Shown piece after piece: positions 1 through 8,733 of a stretch of 64,000 nt of DNA; position 1 is the first letter of the stretch, and every line of letters starts with the position of its first letter. The stretch comes from Aquibacillus sediminis (lineage in GTDB: Bacteria > Bacillota > Bacilli > Bacillales > Amphibacillaceae), in the NCBI RefSeq assembly GCF_005870085.1, contig NZ_SZNM01000004.1, positions 186,001 to 250,000 on the forward strand, in the 5' to 3' direction. The notes beneath the pieces are model-generated. The model did not search any database. It saw only the letters and a program-made list of their open reading frames with translations, and was not told the DNA's origin. The translations under genes were made by a program, and so were the position numbers.

Positions 1-60
1 CCTTGTACAAAATATGTAAATAACTCGAATATTTATTATAGCAATATTTAATTAGTAATG

Positions 61-103
61 AAAGCTAGGAGCATGTTAAAATGTTAATAGCTTTTATTTT
101 TTT
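61..103 (+). terminator. Possible terminator of a gene left of the window
   Basis: A 7-bp stem (AAAGCTA at 61-67 with TAGCTTT at 88-94) is followed by a T-rich tract to 103. It would end a + strand transcript entering from outside the window. The loop is rather long (20 nt), so confidence is modest. Confidence 0.4.
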
Positions 104-185
104 GATAACTGCTGGTGTCACAATAACTTTAAACTCTGACATAACTTTTTTGATAGTTATCCTTTGCCTGATTTGAATTAGGTAT

Positions 186-320
186 TATACCACCGCTTCG
201 GTAGAATACTCCGCTTTCCATGGGCACGGCCTCAGCTAACTTGGTAAATAAAAGCCCTTTACCAAGTGGATCTTCGGCTCGCGCTGTTCCCATAGGAGTC
301 TCCGTATTCTACCTACGCTG
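186..320 (-). repeat. Bacillaceae structured intergenic repeat, copy A
   Basis: An imperfect cruciform-like element. The outer stem is a perfect 10-bp inverted repeat (GGTAGAATAC at 200-209, complement at 304-313). Inside are the conserved blocks GGAGACTCCTATGGGA and CCCATGGAAAGCG (read on the minus strand) and a 9-bp hairpin (CTTGGTAAA 240-248 with 258-266). The same blocks occur in copy B at 449-580 in the other orientation. Blocks of this type are scattered in many Bacillus-related genomes (recalled, not searched). No protein is encoded. Confidence 0.75.
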
Positions 321-448
321 TTAGTGATGTACTGATTAAAGTTAGATAAAACACCTTAGCTAATAGCTGAATAAGAGGATAATCTAATTCAGAAAAAGGG
401 ATTTTTTCGTATGTAAATCGAGCAAACAACTATAAAATTCCGATGCTC

Positions 449-580
449 ATAAGAGCGAAGGAAATACACCGGAGACTCCTATGGGAGGAATGGCCTAGGT
501 GAGACCCCGCAGTGAGGAACGAACGAGGAGGCTCATCAGCCACCCATGGAAAGCGTAGGTGTATTTCCGCAGCGCTAGAT
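449..580 (+). repeat. Bacillaceae structured intergenic repeat, copy B
   Basis: The outer stem is a perfect 11-bp inverted repeat (GGAAATACACC at 460-470, complement at 558-568). It shares the block GGAGACTCCTATGGGA just inside the left stem and CCCATGGAAAGCG just inside the right stem with copy A. Its central arm differs (contains GTGAGACCCCGCAG and GAGGAGGCTCA). It lies head-to-head with copy A, so the two could also pair with each other. Confidence 0.75.
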
Positions 581-608
581 TAGCACTTACTTTATAAAGG
601 ACGAGCGA

Positions 609-636
609 GAAAATCAATTACGTCAGATTTTCTATC
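609..636. repeat. Short repeated hairpin motif, copy 1
   Basis: The sequence reads AAAATC, a short spacer, ACGTCAGATTTTCTATC. Nearly the same string, with a shorter spacer, recurs at 62879-62901 upstream of dnaD. AAAATC and GATTTT can form a small stem. The role is unknown. Confidence 0.4.
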
Positions 637-733
637 AACTATGACGTTTAAACAAAAAACATATTGACATGATAAGCTGGAATATGTATGTGAACGCATA
701 TGATTTCTTACATTTATCGTATATTATACGGAG

Positions 734-757
734 AAAACCCCAAAAACAATGGGGTTT
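734..757 (-). terminator. Terminator of fer
   Basis: Read on the minus strand, an AAACCCC / GGGGTTT stem ends in a run of four T. It lies 16 bases beyond the fer stop codon, so fer is probably transcribed alone. Confidence 0.7.
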
Positions 758-772
758 GAAATTAGTCTACCT

Positions 773-1069
<297 letters not shown>

Positions 1070-1157
1070 CTATCATTTTAATCTTGTTTTAAAAACATTT
1101 CAATACCAGTGAATCGAAAATAGTTATAGTACATTGGTTGTAAAAGGAGCGCCTATC

Positions 1158-2228
1158 ATGTTTATAACGGTTTTACTAGATTGTATACGAAAAATAAATA
1201 GTGAAAGAAGTATCTCGTCTATTTATCATCTATTAACCGGAAAAAGATCTGCACAAACTCTACAGGATGCACATCTTTATCAATTAGAAAACTATTTCGG
1301 TATATATAAAACAATAACACGAGATGAGTTAGCGAGTGTTATAAAACAATTAGAAAGACAAAAGTGTATTGAATCGAATCAAAACGCAGAAACAGCTCAA
1401 ATATCAGTGGTGGGAAAGGGACTGCTTGATGATGCTTCAATCTTTTTGGAGTTAACTGGTTTTAATGGAATGAAGTACGAGAATATTAGTAGCCACCTCG
1501 AACAACGATTATTATTGCTGATCCAAACAATTACGAATATAGAGGCAAGAAATAATCGGTTTGTTGCAATTGTTGAAGATGTTGGCACTCAGCAATTCGT
1601 AAAAGAAATATATAATACAATGAAAAATCGGCGTCGAGAATGGCTGCGTGGTTTGTTTAAAGAAATCCATTCCTTTTTACGTACCATCCCACAAAATCAA
1701 GCATCGATATTTGTTGATCGCTTAACAGGCTACGATCAGTTTGGATTGAGTAAAGAACAATTAGCACAAAAATATCAAGTGAGTAAACATGATATAGCTG
1801 TAACGCTTCAATTAATAATCCATAAGTTGTTAACTTTTCTATTAAATGAAACGAAAAACAGTTTGTATCTTTCTACACTTATAAAGGATTATGTAGAGCA
1901 AACATTTATTACAAACTCTGCAGCAGAAACATTGAATTTATTTCAAAGAGGATATAATCTAGAACAAATTATGTCAATTCGTAAATTAAAGGAAAGTACG
2001 ATTCATGATCATCTAGTGGAGATTGCATATGCAGATGCTGATTTTAATATTGAACCATTTGTAACGAAAGACTCGTTTGTGGAAATCGCACGGGTGATTG
2101 ATGAATTAGATTCTCGAAAACTAAAAGTCATTAAACAGCATTTAAACGAAAACTACAGTTATTTTCAAATAAGATTAGTGATGGCAGCTATGCAATCTCA
2201 TCATAAAAGGGGATCTGAATTAAGTTGA
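1158..2228 (+). CDS. ypbB: YpbB family helix-turn-helix protein
   Basis: A protein of 356 residues from the family always found directly before a RecQ-type helicase in Bacillus. The C-terminal third (from about residue 300) looks like the helix-turn-helix domain of this family, with the segment LKESTIHDHLVEIA resembling a recognition helix. The ATG at 1158 is chosen because AAAGGAG lies eight bases upstream; the TTG at 1134 has no ribosome site. Its stop overlaps the TTG start of recQ by four bases (TTGA), which implies translational coupling. The biochemical role is not established; a DNA-related function with RecQ is inference. Confidence 0.85.
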   Translation: MFITVLLDCIRKINSERSISSIYHLLTGKRSAQTLQDAHLYQLENYFGIYKTITRDELASVIKQLERQKCIESNQNAETAQISVVGKGLLDDASIFLELTGFNGMKYENISSHLEQRLLLLIQTITNIEARNNRFVAIVEDVGTQQFVKEIYNTMKNRRREWLRGLFKEIHSFLRTIPQNQASIFVDRLTGYDQFGLSKEQLAQKYQVSKHDIAVTLQLIIHKLLTFLLNETKNSLYLSTLIKDYVEQTFITNSAAETLNLFQRGYNLEQIMSIRKLKESTIHDHLVEIAYADADFNIEPFVTKDSFVEIARVIDELDSRKLKVIKQHLNENYSYFQIRLVMAAMQSHHKRGSELS

Positions 2229-3742
2229 ATCAATTAGAGACTCTACTAGAAAAACATTTTAGCCTTTCGACTTTTCGAAAAGGTCAAAAAGAAATTATAC
2301 AAGATTTGTTAGCAGGCAACGATGTTTTGGGTGTACTACCAACAGGCTCTGGAAAATCTTTGTGTTATCAACTCCCTGCCAAACTACTGGATGGTGTTGT
2401 GATTGTTGTTTCTCCCTTGATCTCATTAATGATTGACCAAGTGAAACAATTACGGGCAAATGGTTTTAAAGAGGTCGTAGCATTAAATAGTTTTTTAGAC
2501 CGTTCGATGAAAAAGAAAGTTTTGAATAATCTACAACAATACAAATTGATCTACCTGTCACCAGAGATGCTACAAAATAAATTTTTAATAGAAAGATTGA
2601 GTAGATTACACGTCTCTCTTTTTGTTGTCGATGAAGCACACTGTATTTCTCAATGGGGACACGAGTTTAGACCAGATTATCTAAAGTTGGCGAGCACGAT
2701 TGAATTATTAGGTCATCCTACTATTCTTGCTCTGAGTGCAACAGCAACACCAGATGTACAGCAAGATATTGTAAAACATTTACATGCTAAAAAAATGATC
2801 AAACATATTTATCCTATGGATCGTGATAATATTGCATTCGCTGTCGAACAGTTTGATCATATTGATGATAAACTAAATTATTTGGTTGATCTTTTAAAAA
2901 ATTATCCAGTACCAACGATGATTTATTTCTCAAGTCGAGTTTGGACAGAGAAAGCTGCTGAGGTATTAACGAGTAAATTACCACATCAAAGAACAGCATT
3001 TTATCATGGCGGCATGGAGCAACAAGACCGTATTTTAATACAGCAACAATTTATGGCAGATCAATTGGACATCGTCTGTTGTACGAGTGCTTTTGGAATG
3101 GGAATTGATAAAGCAAACATAAGATTGGTTGTCCACTTTCATCTCCCAACACAACTCGAATCGTTTATTCAAGAGTTAGGAAGAGCAGGAAGAGACGGGA
3201 AATCTAGCGTGAGTCTTGTTTTGTTAGCACCTAATGATGATGTATTACCAAAGATGTTAATTGATTCAGAATTACCTGATCCATCGGTTATAAAGCCGAT
3301 CATTCATCACTTACAGAATCAGGGTCAAACCGTTGATAACCAAGTAGAAGTAATCATGGAACATTTTAATGTGAATGAAACACAGTGGAGGTTTTTGCGC
3401 TATCAATTGGAAAAGCAAGGAATGATTGTAGATAACCAAGTGATTACAAATGTAGAGAAGATCGAAGAAGTAATGAAAATGATTATTGATTTAATAAGAA
3501 GAAGAAAAAACTATAAACAAGAAAAATTGGATGAATTATTAGAGTGGTCGGTTAATAAGCAATGTAGAAGAAAAGGGTTGTTTTCGAGTTTTCAAACAAC
3601 GGTAGGACAGCCAAAGTATGCTTGTTGTGATGTTTGTGATTTTCGTTTTACAGATTGGGAGCCACCGATCGAAAGGAAATCGGAATTCAGTTCATTAAAT
3701 TGGGAGGAACAGCTTAAACAAGTTATGATGCAAGGAGATTAA
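2225..3742 (+). CDS. recS: ATP-dependent DNA helicase, RecQ/RecS type
   Basis: A superfamily 2 3'-5' DNA helicase of 505 residues, close in size to B. subtilis RecS (496). Walker A (PTGSGKS) lies near residue 40 and the DEAH box (VVDEAHCISQWG) near 137. The conserved arginine-finger motif QELGRAGRDG lies near 318. The C-terminal zinc-binding part keeps its cysteines (QCRRKG ... CCDVC). There is no HRDC domain, as expected for the short RecS form. Translation starts at a TTG that overlaps the ypbB stop. The likely role is recombination and replication-fork repair. Confidence 0.93.
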   Translation: MNQLETLLEKHFSLSTFRKGQKEIIQDLLAGNDVLGVLPTGSGKSLCYQLPAKLLDGVVIVVSPLISLMIDQVKQLRANGFKEVVALNSFLDRSMKKKVLNNLQQYKLIYLSPEMLQNKFLIERLSRLHVSLFVVDEAHCISQWGHEFRPDYLKLASTIELLGHPTILALSATATPDVQQDIVKHLHAKKMIKHIYPMDRDNIAFAVEQFDHIDDKLNYLVDLLKNYPVPTMIYFSSRVWTEKAAEVLTSKLPHQRTAFYHGGMEQQDRILIQQQFMADQLDIVCCTSAFGMGIDKANIRLVVHFHLPTQLESFIQELGRAGRDGKSSVSLVLLAPNDDVLPKMLIDSELPDPSVIKPIIHHLQNQGQTVDNQVEVIMEHFNVNETQWRFLRYQLEKQGMIVDNQVITNVEKIEEVMKMIIDLIRRRKNYKQEKLDELLEWSVNKQCRRKGLFSSFQTTVGQPKYACCDVCDFRFTDWEPPIERKSEFSSLNWEEQLKQVMMQGD

Positions 3743-3743
3743 C

Positions 3744-4343
3744 ATGAGAAACAGACAAGCTGAATTAATCAAAAGTATGACCATAACACAATTAAAACAA
3801 CAGTTAGTAGTATCACAACTAATTCTGTTTACTTTAAGTGTCGTATTAAGTTTCTTTCTATTTGAATCATTTTATCAGTGGGTTGACTTGATGAAATGGG
3901 AGCCATGGGTATTGCTAAAATTTGGCATCATTCCAGGTGTTATAGTAGTGTTAATCGATGTAATACTTATGCACTTCTTACCAAAACATACCTATGATGA
4001 TGGTGGTATAAACGAAAAGATATTTCAGAACCTTTCTATAATAGAAATTATAATCATCTGTTTGTTTATCGCGATTGCAGAGGAAATGCTGTTTCGCGGA
4101 GTCATTCAGACGACATTTGGTTACGTTATAGCTAGTTTTTTATTTGCTATTGTGCATATTCGGTATTTGTATAAACCAATTTTATTTATCTCCGTAGTTG
4201 CCTTAAGTTTTTATTTAGGTTATATCTATATGATTACAAGTAATTTACTAGTACCAATAATCGCTCATTTCACAATTGATGTACTCCTCGGATGGATTAT
4301 CCGGTATCAGAAATGGAGGGGGGAAGGAAATGGATCGTGCTAA
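3744..4343 (+). CDS. ypbD: CPBP family intramembrane metalloprotease
   Basis: A membrane protein of 199 residues with about five or six hydrophobic segments. It carries the family motif EEMLFRG (the EExxxR glutamates) near residue 113, followed by FAIVHI and by IAHFTID near residue 173, which match the three conserved CPBP/Abi motifs. CPBP proteins are CAAX-processing-like intramembrane proteases. The substrate is unknown. The start has GGAGATT directly upstream and follows the recQ stop by one base. The position matches ypbD of B. subtilis. Confidence 0.88.
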   Translation: MRNRQAELIKSMTITQLKQQLVVSQLILFTLSVVLSFFLFESFYQWVDLMKWEPWVLLKFGIIPGVIVVLIDVILMHFLPKHTYDDGGINEKIFQNLSIIEIIIICLFIAIAEEMLFRGVIQTTFGYVIASFLFAIVHIRYLYKPILFISVVALSFYLGYIYMITSNLLVPIIAHFTIDVLLGWIIRYQKWRGEGNGSC

Positions 4344-4698
4344 ATTCAAAGACCAAGCATATGAATTACGTAATATGATGAACGAAATCAATGACAACAC
4401 AGAAGATGAAAATATCGAGGTAGAAACAAAACAGGATCATCGTGGTGACTCCCAGCAAGATGTCAATATATTGAATTTACCTCCAAGGAGTCAAGTTCAC
4501 GAAGATAAAAAGACAAAAGTAAAGTGGAAAATTAGTTATCCGCTCGTTCGTTTATTACTTATCTTATTTATTTTAATCGTCATGTTACTACTTACTTATC
4601 AATTATGGGGGAAGGAGACAATTGAAGCACCGATAACGGAACAACCATTTCAGCACCATCCAGCAGGTGAAAAGGTAAAGATTAAGCCAAATTCATAA
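4330..4698 (+). CDS. Small single-pass membrane protein at the ypbE position
   Basis: A protein of 122 residues with a hydrophilic, acidic N-terminal half, one transmembrane segment near residues 74-96, and a short Pro/Glu-rich outside tail. It starts at ATG 4330, inside the end of ypbD, preceded by GGAGGGGGGAAGG. In B. subtilis this position is held by ypbE, a membrane-anchored LysM protein of about 240 residues. The topology agrees, but no LysM domain is present here, so it is either a truncated YpbE or a different anchor protein. Its function is unknown. Confidence 0.7.
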   Translation: MDRAKFKDQAYELRNMMNEINDNTEDENIEVETKQDHRGDSQQDVNILNLPPRSQVHEDKKTKVKWKISYPLVRLLLILFILIVMLLLTYQLWGKETIEAPITEQPFQHHPAGEKVKIKPNS

Positions 4699-4768
4699 TG
4701 GATTTTATTATTTGTAACTACTAGTTTGAAGTATTCATCTTTGTTAATTTCTCATCTTTGCGCAATGT

Positions 4769-4797
4769 AAAAAAAGGAAAGGTGAATACACCTTTCC
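4769..4797 (-). terminator. Terminator of the cotJ operon
   Basis: A perfect 9-bp stem (GGAAAGGTG with CACCTTTCC, loop of four) is followed on the minus strand by seven T. It lies just beyond the cotJC stop. The convergent + strand gene ending at 4698 has no T-run here. Confidence 0.85.
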
Positions 4798-4805
4798 ACA
4801 ACGGA

Positions 4806-5375
4806 TTAAAAGATCGTTTTTTTGTCTCTTTCTTCCTTTAAGATTTCTACCGCTTCTCTAAACCTTTGGGAATGTACAATCTCTCTTTCTCTTAAAAATC
4901 GCAAAGAGTCATTTAATTCTGGATCATCCGATACATTGATTATCCATTGATAGGTAGCCCGTGCTTTCTCTTCTGCTGCGATATCTTCATAAATATCAGC
5001 GATTGGATCACCTTTTGCTTGGATGTATTCTGCTGTCCATGGATTACCTGCTGAGTTATGATAAAATAACGCACCATCATGGTTAACGTAATGTGGGGCA
5101 AGACCTGCTTCCTTCAATTGTTCTGGTGACGCATCTTTAGTTAATTTATAAACCATCGTAGCAATCATTTCCAAGTGAGCGAACTCTTCTGTTCCAATAT
5201 CATTTAGCAGACCAATTACTTTACCAGGAATAGTATATCTTTGATTTAGATACCGTAGAGCTGCAGATAATTCCCCGTCGGCCCCACCATACTGTTCAAT
5301 TAAATATTTTGCAAGACGAGGATTACACTCTCGTACTTTTACTGGATATTGTAATTTCTTCTCATAATACCACAA
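4806..5375 (-). CDS. cotJC: Spore coat protein CotJC, manganese-catalase family
   Basis: A ferritin-like protein of 189 residues, exactly the B. subtilis CotJC length. It carries the manganese-catalase-type helices with GTEEFAHLEM (Glu and His ligands) near residue 67 and DIAAEEKARATY near 142. CotJC is a component of the outer layers of the forespore coat in the mother cell. A TTG start at 5375 is chosen because AAAGGAG precedes it by nine bases and translation then begins with WYYEKKLQYP, as in relatives. It is the last gene of cotJABC, 16 bases after cotJB. Confidence 0.93.
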   Translation of the reverse strand: MWYYEKKLQYPVKVRECNPRLAKYLIEQYGGADGELSAALRYLNQRYTIPGKVIGLLNDIGTEEFAHLEMIATMVYKLTKDASPEQLKEAGLAPHYVNHDGALFYHNSAGNPWTAEYIQAKGDPIADIYEDIAAEEKARATYQWIINVSDDPELNDSLRFLREREIVHSQRFREAVEILKEERDKKTIF

Positions 5376-5391
5376 AATGGATGTCTCCTTT

Positions 5392-5661
5392 CTACACTTG
5401 CCAAGGCCATGGAGTATCGTCCCAATTCCATGGGTAATTGGAATAACTTCTTCCAAAATGCATGAGTGGGCCAAACTGTTTCTCAAATTGTTTTTTTAGT
5501 CGCTTACTTTCATAGGTACACTGATTATATTGTTGGATGGCTTGATAATCATGCGGATGGGTATCTAAGTACAAATTAAGTTCAACAATGACGAAATCGA
5601 TTGCCTGAATTTGTTCGAGTTGTGCATAATATTCGGGTGGCATTGTTTTAGTGTGACTCAT
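5392..5661 (-). CDS. cotJB: Spore coat protein CotJB
   Basis: A protein of 89 residues matching the CotJB family (87 in B. subtilis). The conserved part runs from LEQIQAIDFVIVELNLYLDTHP to YGPLMHFG-like FGPLMHFG, and the end is rich in Trp and Pro (NYPWNWDDTPWPW). It is made in the mother cell and deposited on the spore with CotJA and CotJC. Its ATG overlaps the cotJA stop (ATGA), so the two are translationally coupled. Confidence 0.92.
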   Translation of the reverse strand: MSHTKTMPPEYYAQLEQIQAIDFVIVELNLYLDTHPHDYQAIQQYNQCTYESKRLKKQFEKQFGPLMHFGRSYSNYPWNWDDTPWPWQV

Positions 5662-5876
5662 GTCTCGTCCCCCCGTTTATCGTATTTACTATATAATGCA
5701 GGCCATAGAGTTCCATGAAATAACGCTTGTTTCGGTGTCTCAAATTGAGCTAAATTAGGTGGTTGAAATCCCATGTAAAGTTGTGGGGGAGTTGGATAGC
5801 TTTTTACTGTTATCGGTTTACATGGATCGTAGGGACTTACATATGGATACCAGTATTTTTTATTTGTATGGCTCAT
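5658..5876 (-). CDS. cotJA: Spore coat-associated protein CotJA
   Basis: A short Pro/Tyr-rich protein of 72 residues (YWYPYVSPYDPCKP, PPNLAQFETPKQALFHGTLWPAL), the family signature of CotJA. The start is the ATG at 5876, which has AAGGAGG eight bases upstream; an earlier in-frame ATG 12 codons before has no such site. It is the first gene of the minus-strand cotJABC operon. In B. subtilis the operon is under mother-cell sigma-E control; I do not see a clear sigma-E box here. Confidence 0.9.
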   Translation of the reverse strand: MSHTNKKYWYPYVSPYDPCKPITVKSYPTPPQLYMGFQPPNLAQFETPKQALFHGTLWPALYSKYDKRGDET

Positions 5877-6043
5877 CTTTTGTTCCTCCTTCCTGTCAAT
5901 AACAGATTTCAATAATTCATATGATTGACACAGATTGTCCTATTCTTTACATTTCTGAGAAGGAAAGTTTATGTGGGTATCGAAATAGGTATATATAATG
6001 GATTGCAATGCAATACGATGTCGTAATTGAAGGAGAGGTAGAA

Positions 6044-6682
6044 ATGTTTGTTAGAAGTATTATGAAACCTAGTTATAAGTGTATTGTGTCCAGTTCTAAT
6101 CAACAAATCGGTGATGTCCTTAGTAAACTAGATAAATATGAAATACAAGCAACTCCCATTGTCGATGATCAAACTTTTATGGGGATGATATCACGACAAA
6201 TAATTTATCGAGCATTTTTTCATAGTGAGCTAGATAAAGGAGCATTTTTGGAGCAAAAATTGTCTGATACTTTACTAACCAATCAAGACCTTTATATTGA
6301 CGAAGATGAGGTTTTTGAAAAGACGTTACCAATATTTAAAGATTTTCCAATTCTTGCTGTGGCGAATAAAGATAAGAATTTTTTAGGTATTATTTCTAGA
6401 TTTGATGTGTTGGAACAGTTTGAAAGTGCATTCGGAGCTAAAAAGAAGGGACTCAGAATTGCATTCACATCCGAGGAGTCAGAGGGGCGGGTGGCGCGTT
6501 TAGCAGATATTATTGATCAACTACACGCTAATATTATTTCCATTACAAGTTTTGATGAAACAGACAAATTAGCCCGTAGAATCGTTATTAAAATCAATCA
6601 TGTCGATCACCCAAATATGCAAAAGATAAAAAGAAAATTTGAAAAATCCGGTTTTAGGATTCTAGATATTAAAGAGATTTAG
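6044..6682 (+). CDS. CBS domain pair protein with C-terminal ACT-like domain
   Basis: A protein of 212 residues. Residues ~1-130 form a tandem CBS (Bateman) module, recognisable from YEIQATPIVDDQTFMGMIS and FPILAVANKDKNFLGIISRFDVL. Residues ~140-212 look like an ACT-type fold (LADIIDQLHANIISITSF). Such modules bind adenine nucleotides or other small ligands and act as regulators; the ligand is not known here. The start at 6044 has AAGGAGAGG just upstream. It is followed by a strong terminator, so it is probably a single-gene unit. Confidence 0.82.
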   Translation: MFVRSIMKPSYKCIVSSSNQQIGDVLSKLDKYEIQATPIVDDQTFMGMISRQIIYRAFFHSELDKGAFLEQKLSDTLLTNQDLYIDEDEVFEKTLPIFKDFPILAVANKDKNFLGIISRFDVLEQFESAFGAKKKGLRIAFTSEESEGRVARLADIIDQLHANIISITSFDETDKLARRIVIKINHVDHPNMQKIKRKFEKSGFRILDIKEI

Positions 6683-6690
6683 CGCTATCG

Positions 6691-6727
6691 GACATCCACA
6701 ACAAAAGATGTTGTAGGATGTCTTTTT
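6691..6727 (+). terminator. Terminator of the CBS gene
   Basis: A stem of 12 bp with a one-base bulge (GACATCC-ACAAC with GTTGTAGGATGTC) is followed by five T. It lies 8 bases after the stop codon. Confidence 0.9.
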
Positions 6728-6988
6728 ATATTGATCGCTTAGGTGCTTTCGTTGCATGTGAATTTCTTTGAAGAATTCTTTTCTCAGTTACGAGGGGAAC
6801 CGGTACAATAGTCTTTCTAACACAAGAATAAGTAATTGTTACGCAACAAGGCGATTCCTATTCATAAATTGGACATTCTTCCTGGACCTTGAAACGTTAA
6901 AATTCTTTCTGTTTTCGTTTTGCTATGTTATGATATGAATTCCGTTACATCAGTCGAAAAACAGCAGAAAGGAATGGAATAAATTCTA
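6728..6988. other. Intergenic region before ypbG
   Basis: No gene is recognised here. A plausible -10 (TATGAT near 6931) lies about 57 bases before ypbG but has only a weak -35. No repeat or strong hairpin was seen. Confidence 0.4.
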
Positions 6989-7744
6989 ATGATCCTATTC
7001 ATTATTCTTCTTTTAATTTGTATTGCATTATTAGGATTTATGTGGTATAAGGCGTTTGATGATCATATAGATTATAGAACAGTACATGTAAAATCGAAAC
7101 TAATGAAACCAGTAACTTTGTTTTTTATATCTGACATTCATAAAAGAAAAATTAAGAAAAAAACGATGAGGCAAATAAAAGAGAGGATAGATCTTGTCGT
7201 CATAGGTGGGGATCTTTTAGAAAAAGGGGTAGATTTCCGGAAAGTAAAAAAGAATTTATTACTGTTACATTCGTGTCATGCACCCATTTATTTTGTATGG
7301 GGCAATAATGACTATGAAGTGAATTCCTTAGAACTTGAGCAGTTATTACAAAATCATGGTGTACATGTCTTACGAGATAAGACAGTTACTATAAATCATG
7401 GGACCACAACTATCAACTTAATTGGTCTAGATTATCGTAAAGAACATCAAGCAAACTTAGATCCATTACTTATGCAAGCTACAGGTGATATTCAATTTTT
7501 AATTGCACACGATCCTAATGCTTTTTATTCTTTCACAAACCAGCAAGCAAAGCAAATTGACTTCGTAATGAGTGGACATACACATGGTGGCCAAATTAGG
7601 GTGTTTGGTCATGGATTCTACGCAAGAGGAGGATTAGAAACGTACTTGAATACACCAATACTTGTCAGCGAAGGATATGGATATACGAAAGTACCACTAC
7701 GTCTAGGAACCAATGCCCAGTGCCATATCATAACAGTAAACTAA
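6989..7744 (+). CDS. ypbG: Membrane-anchored metallophosphoesterase
   Basis: A calcineurin-like phosphoesterase of 251 residues with one N-terminal transmembrane segment (residues 1-20). The metal-binding blocks are in order: DIH (49-51), GGDL (73-76), WGNND (about 104-108; Asn-Asp in place of the common His-Asp/Glu), AHDP (about 171) and GHTHGGQ (about 196). The position and size match YpbG of B. subtilis (256 residues). The substrate is unknown. The ribosome site is weak: GGAA about 11 bases before the ATG. Confidence 0.88.
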   Translation: MILFIILLLICIALLGFMWYKAFDDHIDYRTVHVKSKLMKPVTLFFISDIHKRKIKKKTMRQIKERIDLVVIGGDLLEKGVDFRKVKKNLLLLHSCHAPIYFVWGNNDYEVNSLELEQLLQNHGVHVLRDKTVTINHGTTTINLIGLDYRKEHQANLDPLLMQATGDIQFLIAHDPNAFYSFTNQQAKQIDFVMSGHTHGGQIRVFGHGFYARGGLETYLNTPILVSEGYGYTKVPLRLGTNAQCHIITVN

Positions 7745-7760
7745 ATATGGTTGTATCGCC

Positions 7761-7781
7761 GCAAATGGTACCATTTTTTTG
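7761..7781 (+). terminator. Possible weak terminator after ypbG
   Basis: A short palindrome AAATGGTACCATTT runs into seven T. An alternative pairing uses ATGGT at 7746-7750. It would separate ypbG from ypbH. Confidence 0.4.
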
Positions 7782-7830
7782 GTTTATACATATATAAATA
7801 GTAAGGGAACCAATCCAAGGGGGTAAGTTA

Positions 7831-8409
7831 ATGCGATTAGAACGCCTTTCAACCAATCAATTTAAAATATTTTTGACGTTTGATGATTTAATTGAACGAG
7901 GTTTAACGAAGGATGATCTTTGGCATGACTTGCCAAGGGTACACAGTTTATTTCATGATATGATGTATGAGGCGAGTGATGAATTAGGCTTAGAATTAGA
8001 AGGATTATTGTTGGTAAACGTTCATTTAATGCAAGCACAAGGAATGTTAATTATCGTTACTCAAAATACAGACAGTCCGGATGTAGAAGATGATTATGTT
8101 GAGATGAAAGTAACACTTGACGAAAGTCGTGAATTAATTTTTTCATTCGACGAGTTCGAGAGTATTATACAAGTCAGCTCACACTTAAGAGACTTAGGTA
8201 TTGATGGTGGCTCTCTATATTACATGAATGATAAGTATTATATGTTAATAGGTGACGACGAAGTGGAAGGCTATAACCGTGAACACATTATTGCGATCAT
8301 GTCAGAGTTCTCTTCGGCAAGTATCATTACTTCTTACCGTTTAATTGAATACGGTAAACGGATTTGTTATAAAAATGCAATCAAAGAGATAGCAACTTAT
8401 TTTCTATAA
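7831..8409 (+). CDS. ypbH: MecA-type adaptor protein YpbH
   Basis: A protein of 192 residues and a paralogue of the ClpC adaptor MecA; B. subtilis YpbH has 194. The N-terminal segment MRLERLSTNQFKIFLTFDDL is the substrate-binding part. After an acidic linker (VEDDYVEM, ~85-95) the C-terminal domain should bind ClpC. In B. subtilis YpbH binds ClpC and influences competence and sporulation. The start has AAGGGGG about eight bases upstream. It stands directly before gudB, the B. subtilis order, but is separated from it by a terminator. Confidence 0.92.
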   Translation: MRLERLSTNQFKIFLTFDDLIERGLTKDDLWHDLPRVHSLFHDMMYEASDELGLELEGLLLVNVHLMQAQGMLIIVTQNTDSPDVEDDYVEMKVTLDESRELIFSFDEFESIIQVSSHLRDLGIDGGSLYYMNDKYYMLIGDDEVEGYNREHIIAIMSEFSSASIITSYRLIEYGKRICYKNAIKEIATYFL

Positions 8410-8417
8410 TACAGATT

Positions 8418-8451
8418 AAAAAAAGGTTGGCATTAAATGGCCAGCCTTTTT
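8418..8451 (+). terminator. Terminator of ypbH
   Basis: A stem AGGTTGGC / GCCAGCCT with G-U pairing and a loop of seven is followed by five T. The mirror strand also has seven T, so it may work both ways. Confidence 0.8.
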
Positions 8452-8733
8452 ACAGATAATAATGTAAAAAATGTTTTCTTTAATAGGTAAAATTTTCTCA
8501 AATAATTAAATGACTCTTACCGAGAAGATACTTATTTAATGAAAATGAACCTAAGTCACAAAAAAAATAAAAAGATGTGACATTTTAATGAATAAATATG
8601 TTCTGGATGGAGTTGAAACTTGTAAAATCAAGTGAATTCCCCTTAACACCAAAGTTTAAAAGTTGCCATGCGTAGTTTTTGCATAATAAAATAGAAAGTG
8701 TATACTAATCTGTGAAATGGTGGATTTTAACAA

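Noticed and set aside
1-772. A hidden RNA gene or small protein left of fer
   Set aside because: Apart from the two repeats, the short motif and two terminators, no tRNA-like, riboswitch-like or coding signal was found.
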